This document shows, in pieces, positions 23,666 to 35,395 of a stretch of 64,000 nucleotides of DNA. The translations under genes were made by a program, and so were the position numbers. The stretch lies in contig CM033394.1 in the NCBI GenBank assembly GCA_019426215.1, forward strand, positions 15,954,195-16,018,194. Direction: 5' to 3'. How positions within the stretch are numbered: position 1 is the stretch's first letter; each line of letters begins with the position of its first letter. The notes beneath the pieces were generated by a model, which searched no databases, was not told the DNA's origin, and worked only from the letters and a program-made list of their open reading frames with translations. This DNA is from Buddleja alternifolia (lineage: Eukaryota > Streptophyta > Magnoliopsida > Lamiales > Scrophulariaceae).

Positions 23666-24155
23666 GTGGGGGTGGAGGACGCCGGTGGACGTTAGAAAAG
23701 TGCTAACTTCACCTCTGAGCGATGGATCTAGGGGTTTGGTTCTCCATAAGCGCCTAAAGTGAGCAACACCAGTAAGAACTCTTGAGGTTGAAGAAGGGCC
23801 GGATTCTTGACATATTTTCATTTAATAAGGTGGTGGAAAAATACTTCGGGACGGGGGTATGGAGGGGCTGACAGCGAAGAAGAAGAGAAGGCCGAAAAAT
23901 TCTGGTAAATGAGAGGACGCCGCCACAGTAGCAGCAAGAAACCTTAGGCAGCAGCACTACACTCTCAAAGGAGAAAGATTGTGGAAGAGAGAGAAATGTT
24001 TTCTCTCAGCGGCCTTTATCATGCCCCACAATCATATTTTACTGTTTGTTTTATTGAAGTTTGATTTATTTAATGAATTAAGCATTAAATCAATATTTGT
24101 GTCAAATTATAATAAATTTAATAAATGATGGGGACAAAGTATTACAAACTATAAA
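23666..24155. other. Unassigned sequence with GC-rich patch
   Basis: Continues the sequence interrupted by the MITE (22838-22939). A 67-codon minus-strand frame at 23754-23957 and CT-rich runs resemble a 5' leader, but no domain is visible. It may be a decayed host exon or older repeat. Confidence 0.3.
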
Positions 24156-24371
24156 AGATGATTGTAAAGTGAATTTATAATTTTATGTAAATCAAGGACA
24201 TTTATGGCCATCAATACACTTAGGGGATGTATGAATGATTTTTTTTGGAAAATGAGGGGGTATTTGAAGGTTTTTATTATATAGGATGGTCTTTGATGCC
24301 TTCCCCAGATGATTGTAAAGTGAATTTATAATTTTATGTAAATCAAGGACATTTATGGCCATCAATACATT
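24156..24371. repeat. 151-bp tandem duplication split by a CACTA element
   Basis: Copy 1 spans 24156-24306. Copy 2 starts at 24307, runs to the CACTA insertion at 24372 and resumes at 25682-25764. Shared words include AGATGATTGTAAAGTG and TAGGGGATGTATGAATG. Confidence 0.87.
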
Positions 24372-24844
24372 CACTACTACAAAAATGGCCCATTACAGCG
24401 GTTTTTCGAAAACCGTTGAATGGAGGGGCATATTACAGCTATTCTCACACGAACAACCCTATTACAGTGGTTCGCTTTCGAACCGCTGTAATAGGGGTTG
24501 CGAAAATTAAAAATAATAATTGAAAACTGGCCTATTACAGCGGTTCGGATAGAACCGCTGTAATAGGCAGCGAATATTTTCAAAAAAACAAAAATACCTA
24601 TTATAGCGATTCTTATGTGAACCGCTGTAATAGGTCGAAACCAAAAATTTAAAATCATCTTCCCGCTTTCTTTTTTCAAAAAAAAAAAAAAAACAACAAT
24701 ACCTATTACAGCGGTTCTTATGTGTACCGTTGTACTAGGTCAAAACCGAAAATTTAAAACCATCTTCCCGCTTCTCTTTCTCTCTTTGTCTTTCTCTCTC
24801 TACTCTCTCTCTCTCTATAGCACCACCGCCGCCGCTACCACCAT

Positions 24845-25110
24845 TTGTGTATGCGTGGTTGTATGTATATTTGTGTATGTGTGGGTGTATGTATATTTGT
24901 GTATATGTGGGTGTATGTATATTTGTGTATATGTTGGTGTATGTATATTTGTGTATGTGTGGGTCATGTATGTATATTGTGTATGTGTGGGTGGGTGTAT
25001 GTATATTTGTGTATGTGTGGGTGTATGTATATTTGTGTATATGTTGGTGTATGTATATTTGTGTATGTGTGAGTCATGTATGTATATTTGTGTATGTGTG
25101 GTGTATTATT
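24845..25110. repeat. Minisatellite (TGTATATTTGTGTATGTGTGGG type)
   Basis: About ten near-identical units of 24-28 bp inside the CACTA element. It creates long open frames in three registers that are not genes. Confidence 0.95.
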
Positions 25111-25118
25111 TATGTATT

Positions 25119-25438
25119 TGTGAAAATACGGCTTGTAATTTTACCGTGTCGGAATAACACGAAATTCGTATGGTCATAGCAGAACGGCGTTCTGAACAAT
25201 GCGATTTTGTGATTTTAGCCATCTGAAATCTTTTAAGGCCTCAAATTTGCGTTTTATTACGGAGATACCCTATTTTCGTAATAAGACGCAAATTTGAGGC
25301 CTTAAACGATTTCAGATGGCTAAAATCTCAAGACCGCATTGTAAAACAATGCATCTTGTTCAGAACTCTGTTTCGCTATGACCGTGCGAATTTTGTGTCA
25401 TTCCAACACGGTAAAATTACAAACCGTATTTTGTGAAA
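25119..25438. repeat. Long inverted repeat (hairpin) inside CACTA element
   Basis: The left arm 25119-25271 and right arm 25272-25438 are inverted copies with almost no loop. Shared words include TTGTAATTTTACCGTGT, GATTTTAGCCATCTGAAATC and AAGGCCTCAAATTTGCGT. The right arm has an extra ~20 bp. Confidence 0.9.
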
Positions 25439-25764
25439 TAAAAAAAAAAGCCTACTTATTATAGCGGTTATTACTATAACCGCTGTAATAGGGGTGAATT
25501 AAAAAATAAAAAAATGCCACCCTATTACAACGGTTATAGTAAAAACCGCTGTAATATACACCCCAATTACAGAGGTTTTTAACCGCTGTAATAAGCCAAA
25601 ACTCTATCAAACGGTTAAAAACTGCTGTAATAGGTAAAAAAAAAAAAACCGTTGTAATAAGCGTTTTTTGTAGTAGTGATTTAGGGGATGTATGAATGAT
25701 TTTTTTGGAAAATGAGGGGGTATTTGAAGGTTTTTATTATATAGGATGGTCTTTGATGCCTTCT

Positions 25765-27289
25765 CGATAGTATACAGAGGGGCAAAATGAATTTTACTCA
25801 AAAAAAAAAAAAAAAAAAGAGGTTCCAAAGCCCCTTATTTAAATTTGTAGAAAGAATTTCAAAAGATAGGCCTACATATTAAAAAATTAGTAGAAACAAA
25901 TTGTCCAATGAAAACCAAATTTAAAAGTCACTACACACTACTATAAATAAAAGGAGCTAAATTAATAACTCTTGAATTACTAGAAGATTTATTTTCTTAA
26001 AGTCAAAACACTCAAAATGAGACAAATAAAAGTATCTTTTAGAAGCATAGCTAAAAGAAGAACTAGAGTTTTAATTATCTCTTTATATCAAAGAAAAAGT
26101 AGACATTAAGAATCAAAATAAATAATATATGTTGTGTAAGTAGTAACTTAGATATTGAGTGCGGTTTATCATTTTCGCAACGATAACTACTATTTAAGTA
26201 CTGAGATATCATGCATTTCTAAATTAAATCTATCAATAAGGAAGAAAGTTGTGCTAAGTAACTTATGCAAAACAATTAATTAATGCAAAACAGAAAATAA
26301 CGTGAGCGAAAATGACGGAGTGAAGAGACCAATGCACACGATCCAACCAATTATGCAATTTGATTGATGGTTAGAGCTCTACAAGATTATTGGATTGATT
26401 AAGTTTAGGTAAAATTCTCTAATATACGCACTACCCAGTCTCTTTGCATAGTGACCCTACCCTTGTTAATGCTTCCTATATATTTTTATTTTTATATGGA
26501 ACTCTATTAACAATGATGGAAATTCCCCGTTCCCACATAAAGCCACCTAAAAAAACCAATTTCATATCCAATCAGTTGTACGATAGCGTGTTCTATGTTC
26601 TTTTTATCTACTAGGTTATCTTCTCACAGTCTCAAATCTATATATAATATCAAATACTTTGTGATCAATCAAATACAAGAATAAACCCAAATATTGAACA
26701 CCTAACTAAATGCATAATTAATCCAATAGAAACTAAAAATTAACAATCAAATTAATAATCCGCCTTCACATGGCCTGAATGAAAGGAAATTAGCTCACAA
26801 TCTCAATTAATACATGAATCAACATTTAACATTCATGTAATCTAGAAGAAAAGAAGGAAAAACTCCAGAATACAAGTGGAGTTGCCAACCCCCCCCCCCC
26901 CCCCCCCCTCCCCCTCTCTACCAGTGTGTGTCAAAAAATTGGACCTAAAAGCCATTTACAGTGGTACCAAGGTAGTACAAACGCTGCCGCATTTTACGTC
27001 AACGCCTAGGGGGTTGTCTCTGAAACGACCAACTTATCTTTCTGAAAAACGCCGCTGTCTTCGTGCCTGAACGAATGCCTCGATGTTCTGAACGTATGCC
27101 GTGGCGTTTGCCTTGTAGCAAAACTCCACTTTGCTCTAGACAAATTTTTGTATTTTGCACATAGCGTTCTCCGCCGATATTAGAATGAGGTGACTCAAGT
27201 AGCTATAGAATTCTAAAAGAAAGGGCGACACCTCTCCAGAAGGCATCAAGAGCTAATTCGAAAAATTGGAGCATGAAAACTCTGCCACA
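25765..27289. other. AT-rich region, possible decayed gypsy LTR
   Basis: No gene. About 26280-26870 shares scattered words with the solo gypsy LTR at 35396-36690, for example CTTCACATGGCC. It may be an old minus-strand LTR of the same superfamily. A poly-C run lies at 26889-26909. Confidence 0.3.
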
Positions 27290-29529
27290 AGACATTGTGA
27301 TCTAACTCACATCCGGGACTCAAATCTAACCAGTGTGGAAGGACTCGAACCGTGTTATGAGTATGATGATAATGAATATAGACTGCACTCAGTGATGACG
27401 GAACGACATACGTACCTAATTAGGATCAAGTCAACGTAGTTCTATAGTAAGGTATATAGCCAAGGTCGTACTCGGTAGATGATTCTAAGTTTCAAATTTA
27501 TATGTAAAGGAATGTACTTCTCAGTCTATAAGCTCATTACTTTGGAGATACAAGGCTAAAACTAGAGAAAATATTCTTGAGATTCCAACCCTCAATAAAT
27601 GAAGTGAAGGGGTATTTATTGTTGGGGAAAATAAACCAAACGCAGCGGAAAGCGGAACTTAAATTTTTTTCGGATTTTTTCCATAACAGGATCAATCCCG
27701 GGGTTTTATTACACGTATGTACGAATAGGGTAAAACAAACTTTACCCGTTGTAGTGAAGTGGTTGATAATTCCTTCGATCTTGAATTCTTCAACTTCTTC
27801 GCGAAATTGCTCTGGCTGAAACTTTAATGATCCAAGCAGTCCAATTGTTCTGCCTCTAAATTGTCTCGCCGAAAAATACTTGATGAAAAAATCTTTCTCC
27901 TTTTCTTGCTTGTAGGGACGGCTAGAGAGAGAAGAAGGGAGAGGAATTCTATTTCTTACGGTGTTGTGTAATGTAACTTATGACTTATGTATTAACTAAT
28001 GTGATATTTATATCACTTAAGTTGTTACTTTGGGTTCAAACCAAGCCCATGAGGACGCCTAGTGGCCCCTACCCTTTGACTTTGGTGTGCCACTTGGTGC
28101 ACCAAATTTAGCTTAGTGTAATCTAGTATTTAATTAATTAATTCAATCCAATTAATTATTTAATTAATTAATTCAATCCAATTAATTAATCTAATTAAAT
28201 AATAGATAACTTAATTAATTTTATTTCTCCAAGAAATAATATATTAATTAAATAATAAATGAATTAACTTATTTTCTCAAATAATTAATTCTAATTATTT
28301 AATTTTAAGTATCCAATACTTAAACTACTACCACAAGAAATATTCCATTTTTCCATCAATTTTTTCTTTTTAAGCGTGACTCTTTAGGTTCATCTATATT
28401 TGGCAATGGGAGGATTCCATTGAATATGGGTCCCACCTAGCCAGTCAAGTGGTCCATATTTTAACCCAAATAAGATGAAATGATTAGATCATTTTTACCT
28501 TTCCATTTGTAAATACCGTGTGAATACAAACTCTTCGTTTCCTTATCCCAATGAAGTGAGAGTCATGATTTTTAGTCAAACTCACTAACTTGACACTATG
28601 CTATACTTATAATAAGTTCAGATCAGTGAATGCTTTGACCAAAGACTTTAAGATCTAACTTATAAATGCATAGGATAATTCCTCGTTCACTTAAGAGGGA
28701 ACGAATCCTATTTTGGATACCAGTTAAGATTATTACTTGTCCATTAGGTTGCAGTTCGAGGTTGACCCCACCAATGGGTGAATTGGGCCTAACTACTCCA
28801 ATGACGAACCTAATGTCACAAGTATATCTTCAACTCGATTCCTCAAGTCTAAAGTTCAGACACACCTATTACAATTAATCAATTCTGTCATTGACTGTCA
28901 AAGAGTGAAAAATCCATGTGACAGAATCAATGCGAGTCAAGTCTGAGTGCCACTATCTCCATTAGTGCACCTATGATATGAGTTCTTCACTACTTCCCAT
29001 TGATTGACGGGCACCTTTCTCATCAAAACTCATATCATACAAGTCTTCATGATTTCTAATGACCAATTGAAAATCTTTGACTTGCAGACTATTTTAGTAC
29101 ACAAGTATCAAACTCCTCTATTGCCTTAGAGAGTTAACTCTTGTGTTCATGGACTTATAGATGATTACAATATACAAGTGCCAATATAAAAGTATACAAC
29201 TAAAAAGCCTTTTATTGATTGATTAAAAACAATTACAATTTGATAATGTACTATCATTTACTAATCTTCTAGTGGCATTTGAGGACATAAACCTTACATT
29301 TATAGCACATACACCCTGTACGGATCGTTGGTGAACATGTGTAAGATAATGACAGGTGTCAAACATTGAAGGTAGATGACTCGGATTGTAGGGTCGTGTC
29401 ATTGGATGACCCGACCCGCTACTGTTACTTAGCGCGGATCTTCTAGTCGATATTAGGCTTTAGATCAGTATTGGGCCTTGGGCCCTTATATAAATTTTAC
29501 GGGTCTAAATATCATATTTTGGTATATCA
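27290..29529 (-). mobile_element. 3' LTR of Tat-type gypsy element (split)
   Basis: Read on the minus strand, a purine tract GAAGTGGGGGACTTAA (29545-29530) is followed by the LTR start TGATATACC at 29529. A TATA-like CTATAAATACCCC is recovered when the solo LTR at 27620-29298 is removed (29304 joined to 27614). The lower boundary cannot be fixed because the matching 5' LTR is missing; 27290 is approximate. Confidence 0.6.
27620..29298 (-). mobile_element. Solo LTR, copia family B, minus strand
   Basis: On the minus strand it starts TGTAAGGTTTATGTCC and ends TTTTCCCCAACA. An exact 5-bp target duplication TTTAT lies at 27615-27619 and 29299-29303. It is 1679 bp long and related to 19573-21225. 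The target is the TATA box of the gypsy LTR. Confidence 0.9.
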
Positions 29530-29922
29530 TTAAGTCCCCCACTTCATCAGTGAGAGAGATGAAGAGCAGTGAGGCCATATTTTATGCTGATTGAAGTAGT
29601 CGTGCCCGGCCTACGAGTTGAAATACTACTTAAGTTGTAAACAATCCTGTTGTTTCCTGAGACGATTATTAATATCCTTTTGATAATAACTGATCACGTC
29701 TTTTTAGTAATAAATGATCATATCTTTTTAATTAATGACTGCATCTTTTTTAATAATAAATGACCACATCATTACTACATCAAACGACTGTGTGCGTCAG
29801 TCATAGTTATACACGCCTTTTCATGGCACTTGTTTTTGTAACTGACGCATCTGTCAACACAAAGGAACGCATGCGATCTTTATCTTGAATTCCAAAGGTT
29901 GTTTTCATCTTAGCCGTAAGAC

Positions 29923-30324
29923 CAGGGATGGAGCCAGGGGCTGGAGGGTGAGCTTGCCCCCTTCAATTTTGAATTTTTTTTTTTAACCTTACAAAATTTT
30001 TGATATTTGAATTTGGCCGCCCCTCAAAATCGAAAAATATCACTCTTTCTCCCTTTTCTTTGGGTTTGCCTGCTCCCCAAACCTAAAATCCTGGCTATAA
30101 CAAAAGAGATATAAGAGTATAAAGTATGTCAAAAGTTGTAATTGAGCCTAGTTCCTTATTATAATTTTCCCCATATATATAGTGTACCCTACTGCAGGGG
30201 GCAAGCCCCTCGCATCCCCCTTGAATCCTTTGTTTATCTAGCAAAATAAAAATAAAAATAAAAATGTATAGCTATATCACAACAATCTTGCCCTCCCTCA
30301 AATAATTTCATGGCTCCGTCCCTG
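29923..30324. mobile_element. hAT-like MITE (CAGGGATGGAGCCA ends)
   Basis: The inverted ends CAGGGATGGAGCCA and CAGGGACGGAGCCA are flanked by CGTAAGAC (29915-29922) and CGTAGGAC (30325-30332), an 8-bp duplication with one change. It is 402 bp long, AT-rich inside, with CCCCTC- and GCCCCC-type subterminal words. It sits between the gypsy LTR and the antisense ORF. Confidence 0.87.
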
Positions 30325-30381
30325 CGTAGGACTTGTTTTTACAGATTGATCTCAACCGTTACATCCTTTTATCATCTTTTC

Positions 30382-30390
30382 CTATAAATA
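30382..30390 (+). promoter_or_regulatory. TATA box of the gypsy antisense gene
   Basis: CTATAAATA in a CCT-rich context about 230 bp before the first ATG (30618-30620) of the plus-strand frame. It runs opposite to the gypsy pol direction. Confidence 0.5.
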
Positions 30391-30617
30391 GGACCTCTGT
30401 CAAAACATTTTTTTACTTTAAGTTTTACATTTTAGATAGAGAATTTTTGTTTGCTTAGGGAGTGTGTGTTTTTTCTTCATTAAAGAAAGGGGATTTTAAG
30501 TTCGCAGTTCGTTAGAAAGTTCTGTACCCTTGCCGTTCGTTGATCTATTCCTGTACGAGTTCAATTCTATAAGTATTTCTAGTTCTCGTTTTTTACCTTT
30601 TTATACTATTTCATATC

Positions 30618-31043
30618 ATGGCTCGTACTATGTCTCGGTAATCTATGAATAATAAAGAGATACCGGACTCGTTCGATTCTACGAGTAATAGGCCCATTGG
30701 ATTAGACTAGTTGGAGCGTCTAGTCGAAGAAACTAGTATTTGTAATGAGCCAGCAAGGTCATCTCACATGAATGAGGGTGTGGTAGATTTAGAGGGTCCA
30801 GTCAATGTTAACCCGAATATCACTTGGTTAGAAGATATTTCAACTGTATATCCATCCCGAGAAAACGAGTTACGTGTTAGGTATTTTATTCCCCGGGACT
30901 ATGAAATTCGATTCCATACCTCAACAGACCGTATGCACAGGCCAACCATAGGATTTCATACTTTTCACCTCGCTCATCTAATCTCTGGGGTTAGGTTCCC
31001 TTTACATGAGTTCATTGCCAATCTCCTCTTGTCTTACGGTTTA
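30618..31043 (+). pseudogene. Antisense ORF of Tat-type gypsy, N-terminal part
   Basis: Plus-strand frame inside a minus-strand gypsy element. The stretch GVRFPLHEFIANLLLSYG resembles the 'putative plant transposon protein' domain common in Tat-lineage elements. Two in-frame stops lie early, a TAA and then a TAG near 30708, both explicable as C-to-T changes in Gln codons. The frame is open from 30711 to the TSD of the copia insertion (GTTTA, 31039-31043) and continues at 46262. Its role in the element is not known; accessory antisense ORFs downstream of pol are a known feature of Tat elements such as Grande. Confidence 0.65.
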
Positions 31044-32552
31044 TGTTAGGAAATTTCATGTTAGATGTTTTGATGATGACAAGATAGGATTTTGTGTTAG
31101 ACCCCAAAAAGAATGTAAGTTTATATTTTCATAGAATATATGTATAAGCGTTTGAAAAGTTGTAATTTTATTAAGCTTGTAATTTTTATCTTTGTAGACT
31201 TTAGACTAAGTATTGGATACCAAGTTGCTAGTAGAATTCTAGGTGAGTCTATTAGAGATGAAGTTGAAGATCAGCGTCTGAAGATAAGTAAAGATAAAGA
31301 TTTGGTCTTAAGCGACTACCAATCGCTATGGACTGTTTCAGGGTTTATGAATCAAGTGATCAAAGTAATCAAGCAATCAAGTAGATCAGATTCACCTGAA
31401 ATAAATTCCGAAGTCACTAAGGACTTAAATGCAATCATTTAAGGGCAGTTATTTCCAACGGAAAATAAATTCAAATGCATTAAATGCTTGATAAAAGCAT
31501 TAAATGTGATAAGGACAAATTGTTATACGGAGCAAGCTACCTATTGGCTAAGACTGTCAGAATTTCAGAGTTCAAACCTACCACATCAAATCAGTGCAGC
31601 AGGATTTCAGGAATGTCAGAGAAAAGGTATGACTCACTCGCGCGTGAGAGGCACGCACCTACATGTGTCCAACGTACAAATCCCAAGAAAATTCCTATAA
31701 ATACCTTACCCCAGCAAACCCTAAAATATACGTACATACACAAGAAAGTCAAAACTTTGCTGAAATTCTCTCTCAAGAAAAAGCTTTGAAACTCCATAGC
31801 CAAAATCCTTTCAAGCTTTTTACATACATTCCAGACAGTCACAGATATCTCACATATCTTCAAAGAAGAACCATACACTATTATTGAGATATCCTAAGTT
31901 GTTTGAACTTTCTAAAATCAAACAAACCCGTGATAAAAAATCCTCAACATCCTCTATCTGTGTGAAGTAATTGTTGACTCTACAAGCAGTATTTATGAGT
32001 GAGAGAAGCTTGTTGGTGAAGATCTTCATTGGTGCTGAAGTTTGTGTGATCAAGGAGCCCAATATCATCATCCCCTCCTCTATTTTGTAGAAGCCTCTGT
32101 GTGATCCTTCGATTATCAACTTAGTGGAATTCCTCCAAGTGTTCAAGGAGAAGAAGGACGTAGTTGGGATTACACCACGCAGTGAACCTTATAAATTCTT
32201 GTGTTATTTACTGTCATTTACTGTTTTATTATTTAACTTTATATTTGATCATTTATCCTAAAAAAGACAAGTAAGACGATTAAGCGACTATTTGAACAAA
32301 ACGAACGGTAAAACTTTAAAAATAATTTCCGCTGTGCTAAACCTGATTAAGTGATCTAAGCATTACCTTACTTTGATAATTTGCTAAAATCACTAAGTTT
32401 AAGTTATCTTTACTGCAGCGCCTGACCTAAGCGCTCAGCTCTCTACGCGTTCAAATCTTTAAAAGTGATACGAAATTTTTTAAGTCGAAAAAGATTTCAG
32501 GGTCTATTTAACCCCCCCTCTAGACCCTTTCGTATGCCACTTGGGACCACCG
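31044..32552 (+). mobile_element. Copia family C, 5' LTR
   Basis: Starts TGTTAGGAAATTTCATG and ends GGGACCACCG (expected CA mutated). It is 1509 bp long with a TATA-like CTATAAATA at 31695-31703. The left target duplication GTTTA is at 31039-31043 and matches 46262-46266 exactly. Confidence 0.92.
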
Positions 32553-32554
32553 AG

Positions 32555-32566
32555 TGGTATCAGAGC
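32555..32566 (+). promoter_or_regulatory. Primer binding site (tRNA-iMet type)
   Basis: TGGTATCAGAGC, the standard copia primer site, two bases after the LTR. Confidence 0.93.
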
Positions 32567-32662
32567 GGTTGAAGTAGAAACCTAAGCATTTCTGAGCTTA
32601 ACTGCTTGTTTAGATCCATTTTTCTAAACTTAGTCGCTTTATTTCTTTTTAAATCTCATATT

Positions 32663-34632
32663 ATGGCTTTCAACAAGATGCCTAAGCTGGTTGAATCAAA
32701 CTATGATTCATGGAAACTTAGAGCATTTGCATATCTATGTTCATGTGATAATGAGATGTGTGATTTAATTACAGATGGACCCATTCAGATCATGAAAGTT
32801 GTAACTCGAGCCCCTTATAGCTACTGAGGCTACTCCAGAGGGTTATGTCGAGAAACCTAAGTTAGAATGGACGCCAGAAGATCGAAAAATAGCAAATCTA
32901 GATAATGTTGGACGAAGAGCTCTCTACTCAGCGTTAGGAGACAATGATGCACTGTTCAACAAGATCAAGCAATGTAAAACATCAAAAGAAATATGGGATA
33001 AGTTGGCTATCGTATGTGAAGGTTCAGCACTGATGAAGGAGAATAAGCTCTCCATTGCCATGCAAAGATTTGAGCATTTTAAGACAGAACAACGAGACGC
33101 TAGAACAATTCGACGCTAGATTTACTATGCTCATTACAGAGTTAGCGTCACTGGACAAGGAGTTGACTAACAAAGAAATGGTCAACAAAATATTTAGAAG
33201 TCTTCCAAGCAAATATTTGATTAAAACGGTTACAATGAGAGAATCACAAACATTGGAAACTTTAACTCCGGAACAATATGTTTTCAAAATTAAAGGCATT
33301 TGAATTTGAACGAGGAGAAGTCAGCGACACAACGACTTCTACATCAACGACTGAATCAGGAGCCCTAATAGCTACTACTAAGAACAAGGGAAAGTGAGTC
33401 AGTGAGGTGAAAGTGACATAATCGAATGAGGAAAAGAAAATGACTTTGTTGGTTAAGAAATTCAAGAAATTTCTAAGATACGAAAAGAGAAACCCTTCTG
33501 GACAAACTACATTTCAAACCCTTCCTCCTGCACTAGCACCGTAGTATCAAGCGCCAGTGTATTTTGCCCCTCAGCCTCCTGCGCTAGTTCAATACCAAGC
33601 GCCTCAGTCTCCCGTACACAATGTTTCAGCTCCAGTAGTTTCCAAGTGATTAACGACTGAACAGAAAATGAAAAATACTTTGTGTTACAATTGCAGGAAA
33701 CCAGGGCACTACCAGGTAAATTGCCCTTATCCGAATGTATCTAAGCTCACAAGGCAAGATTATGCGGATAGAAACCAATTCAGGAACAACCTTCGCTAAC
33801 AAGGTTTGCTAGCAGAATCTGAACCATTCTCCGCACCTGAAGAGGATTTGGAATCATCAGATGAAAGCAGTGATGATGAGCCAACAAGCGACTTAGCGTT
33901 CGTTTGTCTTATGGCAAGAGATGAAGAAGCGTCAGATGACTCGCTATCTAAGGTAAACAATGAATTATCTCATCCTCTTTCTTATGATGAATTACTTGAC
34001 AAAGTAAATGAATATTATAAAGATTGTCAAGATGCCGCTAAGATATATCAAAATCACTTCGCTATTATTTCATCGCTTACAAGTGATAAAATGACGCTCA
34101 AAGCAGAGTTGCAAGTTCAGCAACAATGCATTGAGAAGAATCAATCGCTTAAGAGTGAAATTACCCAATTGAAAAGTAATATTGATATAATAGTCAAGAG
34201 AGAAGCTGAATTGATCGCTAGACTTGCCAAATTAGAACAACTTATCTCATCATTGTCAAAACATCAAGAAAGCTAGATAATGTGACTGAGGTAACTAGAC
34301 TTTTTGGTGAAAGGACCGGTTTAGGTTGTGATGAACTTGGTCAGAAATCAAAAGCGTCTAAGGTTACGATAGGCAACAAAGGAAAATGTGTATTCTTTGT
34401 TGAGAAAAGTTCAATCAGTCAAATGCTGAATGAACCTAAGGACAATGGTAAGAGGCCAAAAGAGAAGGTCAATACCAACTCAGGCAATAAGGGGAAGATG
34501 AAAGTGAATGATTCACAAAAGAAGGTTCATCCAAACGCTCAAAAGGCTAAGGATAAATCATCTACAAGTGAATCAAACGCTAAGCGTCAATTGCCAAAAG
34601 CGACTCCTAAGCCAGTGCTAAGGAAATACTAG
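32663..34632 (+). pseudogene. Copia C gag, decayed
   Basis: Begins MAFNKMPKLVESNYDSWKLR, the copia gag N-terminal pattern. The capsid-like region follows with a frame shift near 33090 and another near 33300, plus stops. A zinc knuckle CX2CX4HX4C (CYNCRKPGHYQVNC) lies at 33683-33724. An acidic patch and a long coiled coil follow (33806-34276), then a basic low-complexity linker to 34632. The coiled-coil extension is a SIRE-like trait. After 34632 a Tyr/Asp-rich stretch (TATGATTATGATTATGAC repeats near 34670-34720) leads to protease. Confidence 0.85.
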
Positions 34633-34900
34633 CATCAATATCCTCAAAGATCTAGATCATATTATCGATACTATGATGGTTATGATTATGATTATGACTA
34701 TGATTACTATTATAATCGAGGGTATTACTATACATCTAAAAAGTACACACAACACAAACCGAAACCCAAGAAGGCCAATCTTCCTGTAATGAAGACAAGG
34801 CAAATATGGGTTCTGAAAGTTTTAATTCAAAGTAAAGTAACTAACATTGAAGGACCAAAGACAACATGGGTACCTAAGAAGAATTAGAATTGCCCTTTAA

Positions 34901-35395
34901 ATGCAGGTACCTAGAGCCAACACCGATACTTCAGTTTGGTACATTGATAGTGGGTCATCAAGGCACATGACTGGCTCAAAAGATCTCTTGGTCAATTATC
35001 GTGCAACTAACGGTCCTCAAGTTATATTCGGTGATAACTCCAAAGGTAAAACCAAAGGTATAGGTATCGTGCATAGGGGGAACATCATGATTAATGATGT
35101 ACATTATGTTGAGGGTCTTAAGCATAATTTATTAAACATTAGTCAATTTTGTGATAAAGGCTTTGAAGTCAAATTCTCAAGCGACTGTTGCTATGTTAAC
35201 GACGGTAAGACTAAGTCTACTAAATTAAGAGAAAAAAGAACAAACTATGTGTATTTAGTGGATTGGGATTCTACAATTGATAACAACCCCACATGCTTTA
35301 TTGCTAAGAGTCAAAATGAATTGGGTTGGTTATGACATAGAAAAATGAATCACCTCAACTTTAAGGCAATCTCTCAGTTAATATCGCTAAATCTA
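34901..35395 (+). pseudogene. Copia C aspartic protease and start of integrase
   Basis: The protease active site lies in WYIDSGSSRHMTG near 34940-34985. The downstream conserved GLKHNLLNISQFCDKG follows near 35112-35160. The frame reaches 35335, where a stop replaces the Trp of the integrase zinc-binding start; the NHLNFKAISQL motif follows. The solo LTR at 35396 interrupts it. Confidence 0.87.

Larger units (their letters stand above)
24372..25678. mobile_element. Non-autonomous CACTA (En/Spm-like) element
   Basis: The ends are CACTACTACAAAAA and, inverted, CACTACTACAAAAAAC. A 3-bp target duplication ATT lies at 24369-24371 and 25679-25681. Subterminal regions carry many direct and inverted copies of TATTACAGCGGTT, the kind of array that CACTA transposases bind. 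It is 1307 bp long and encodes no transposase. Inside are a TGTATGTATATTTGTG minisatellite and a long hairpin. Confidence 0.95.

Noticed and set aside
24720..25179. Three overlapping frames rich in CVYVYLC repeats
   Set aside because: They come from the TGTATATTTGTG minisatellite inside the CACTA element; all registers are open because of the repeat.
26876..27070. 64-codon frame beginning with a Pro run
   Set aside because: The Pro run is a poly-C tract; no recognisable protein follows.
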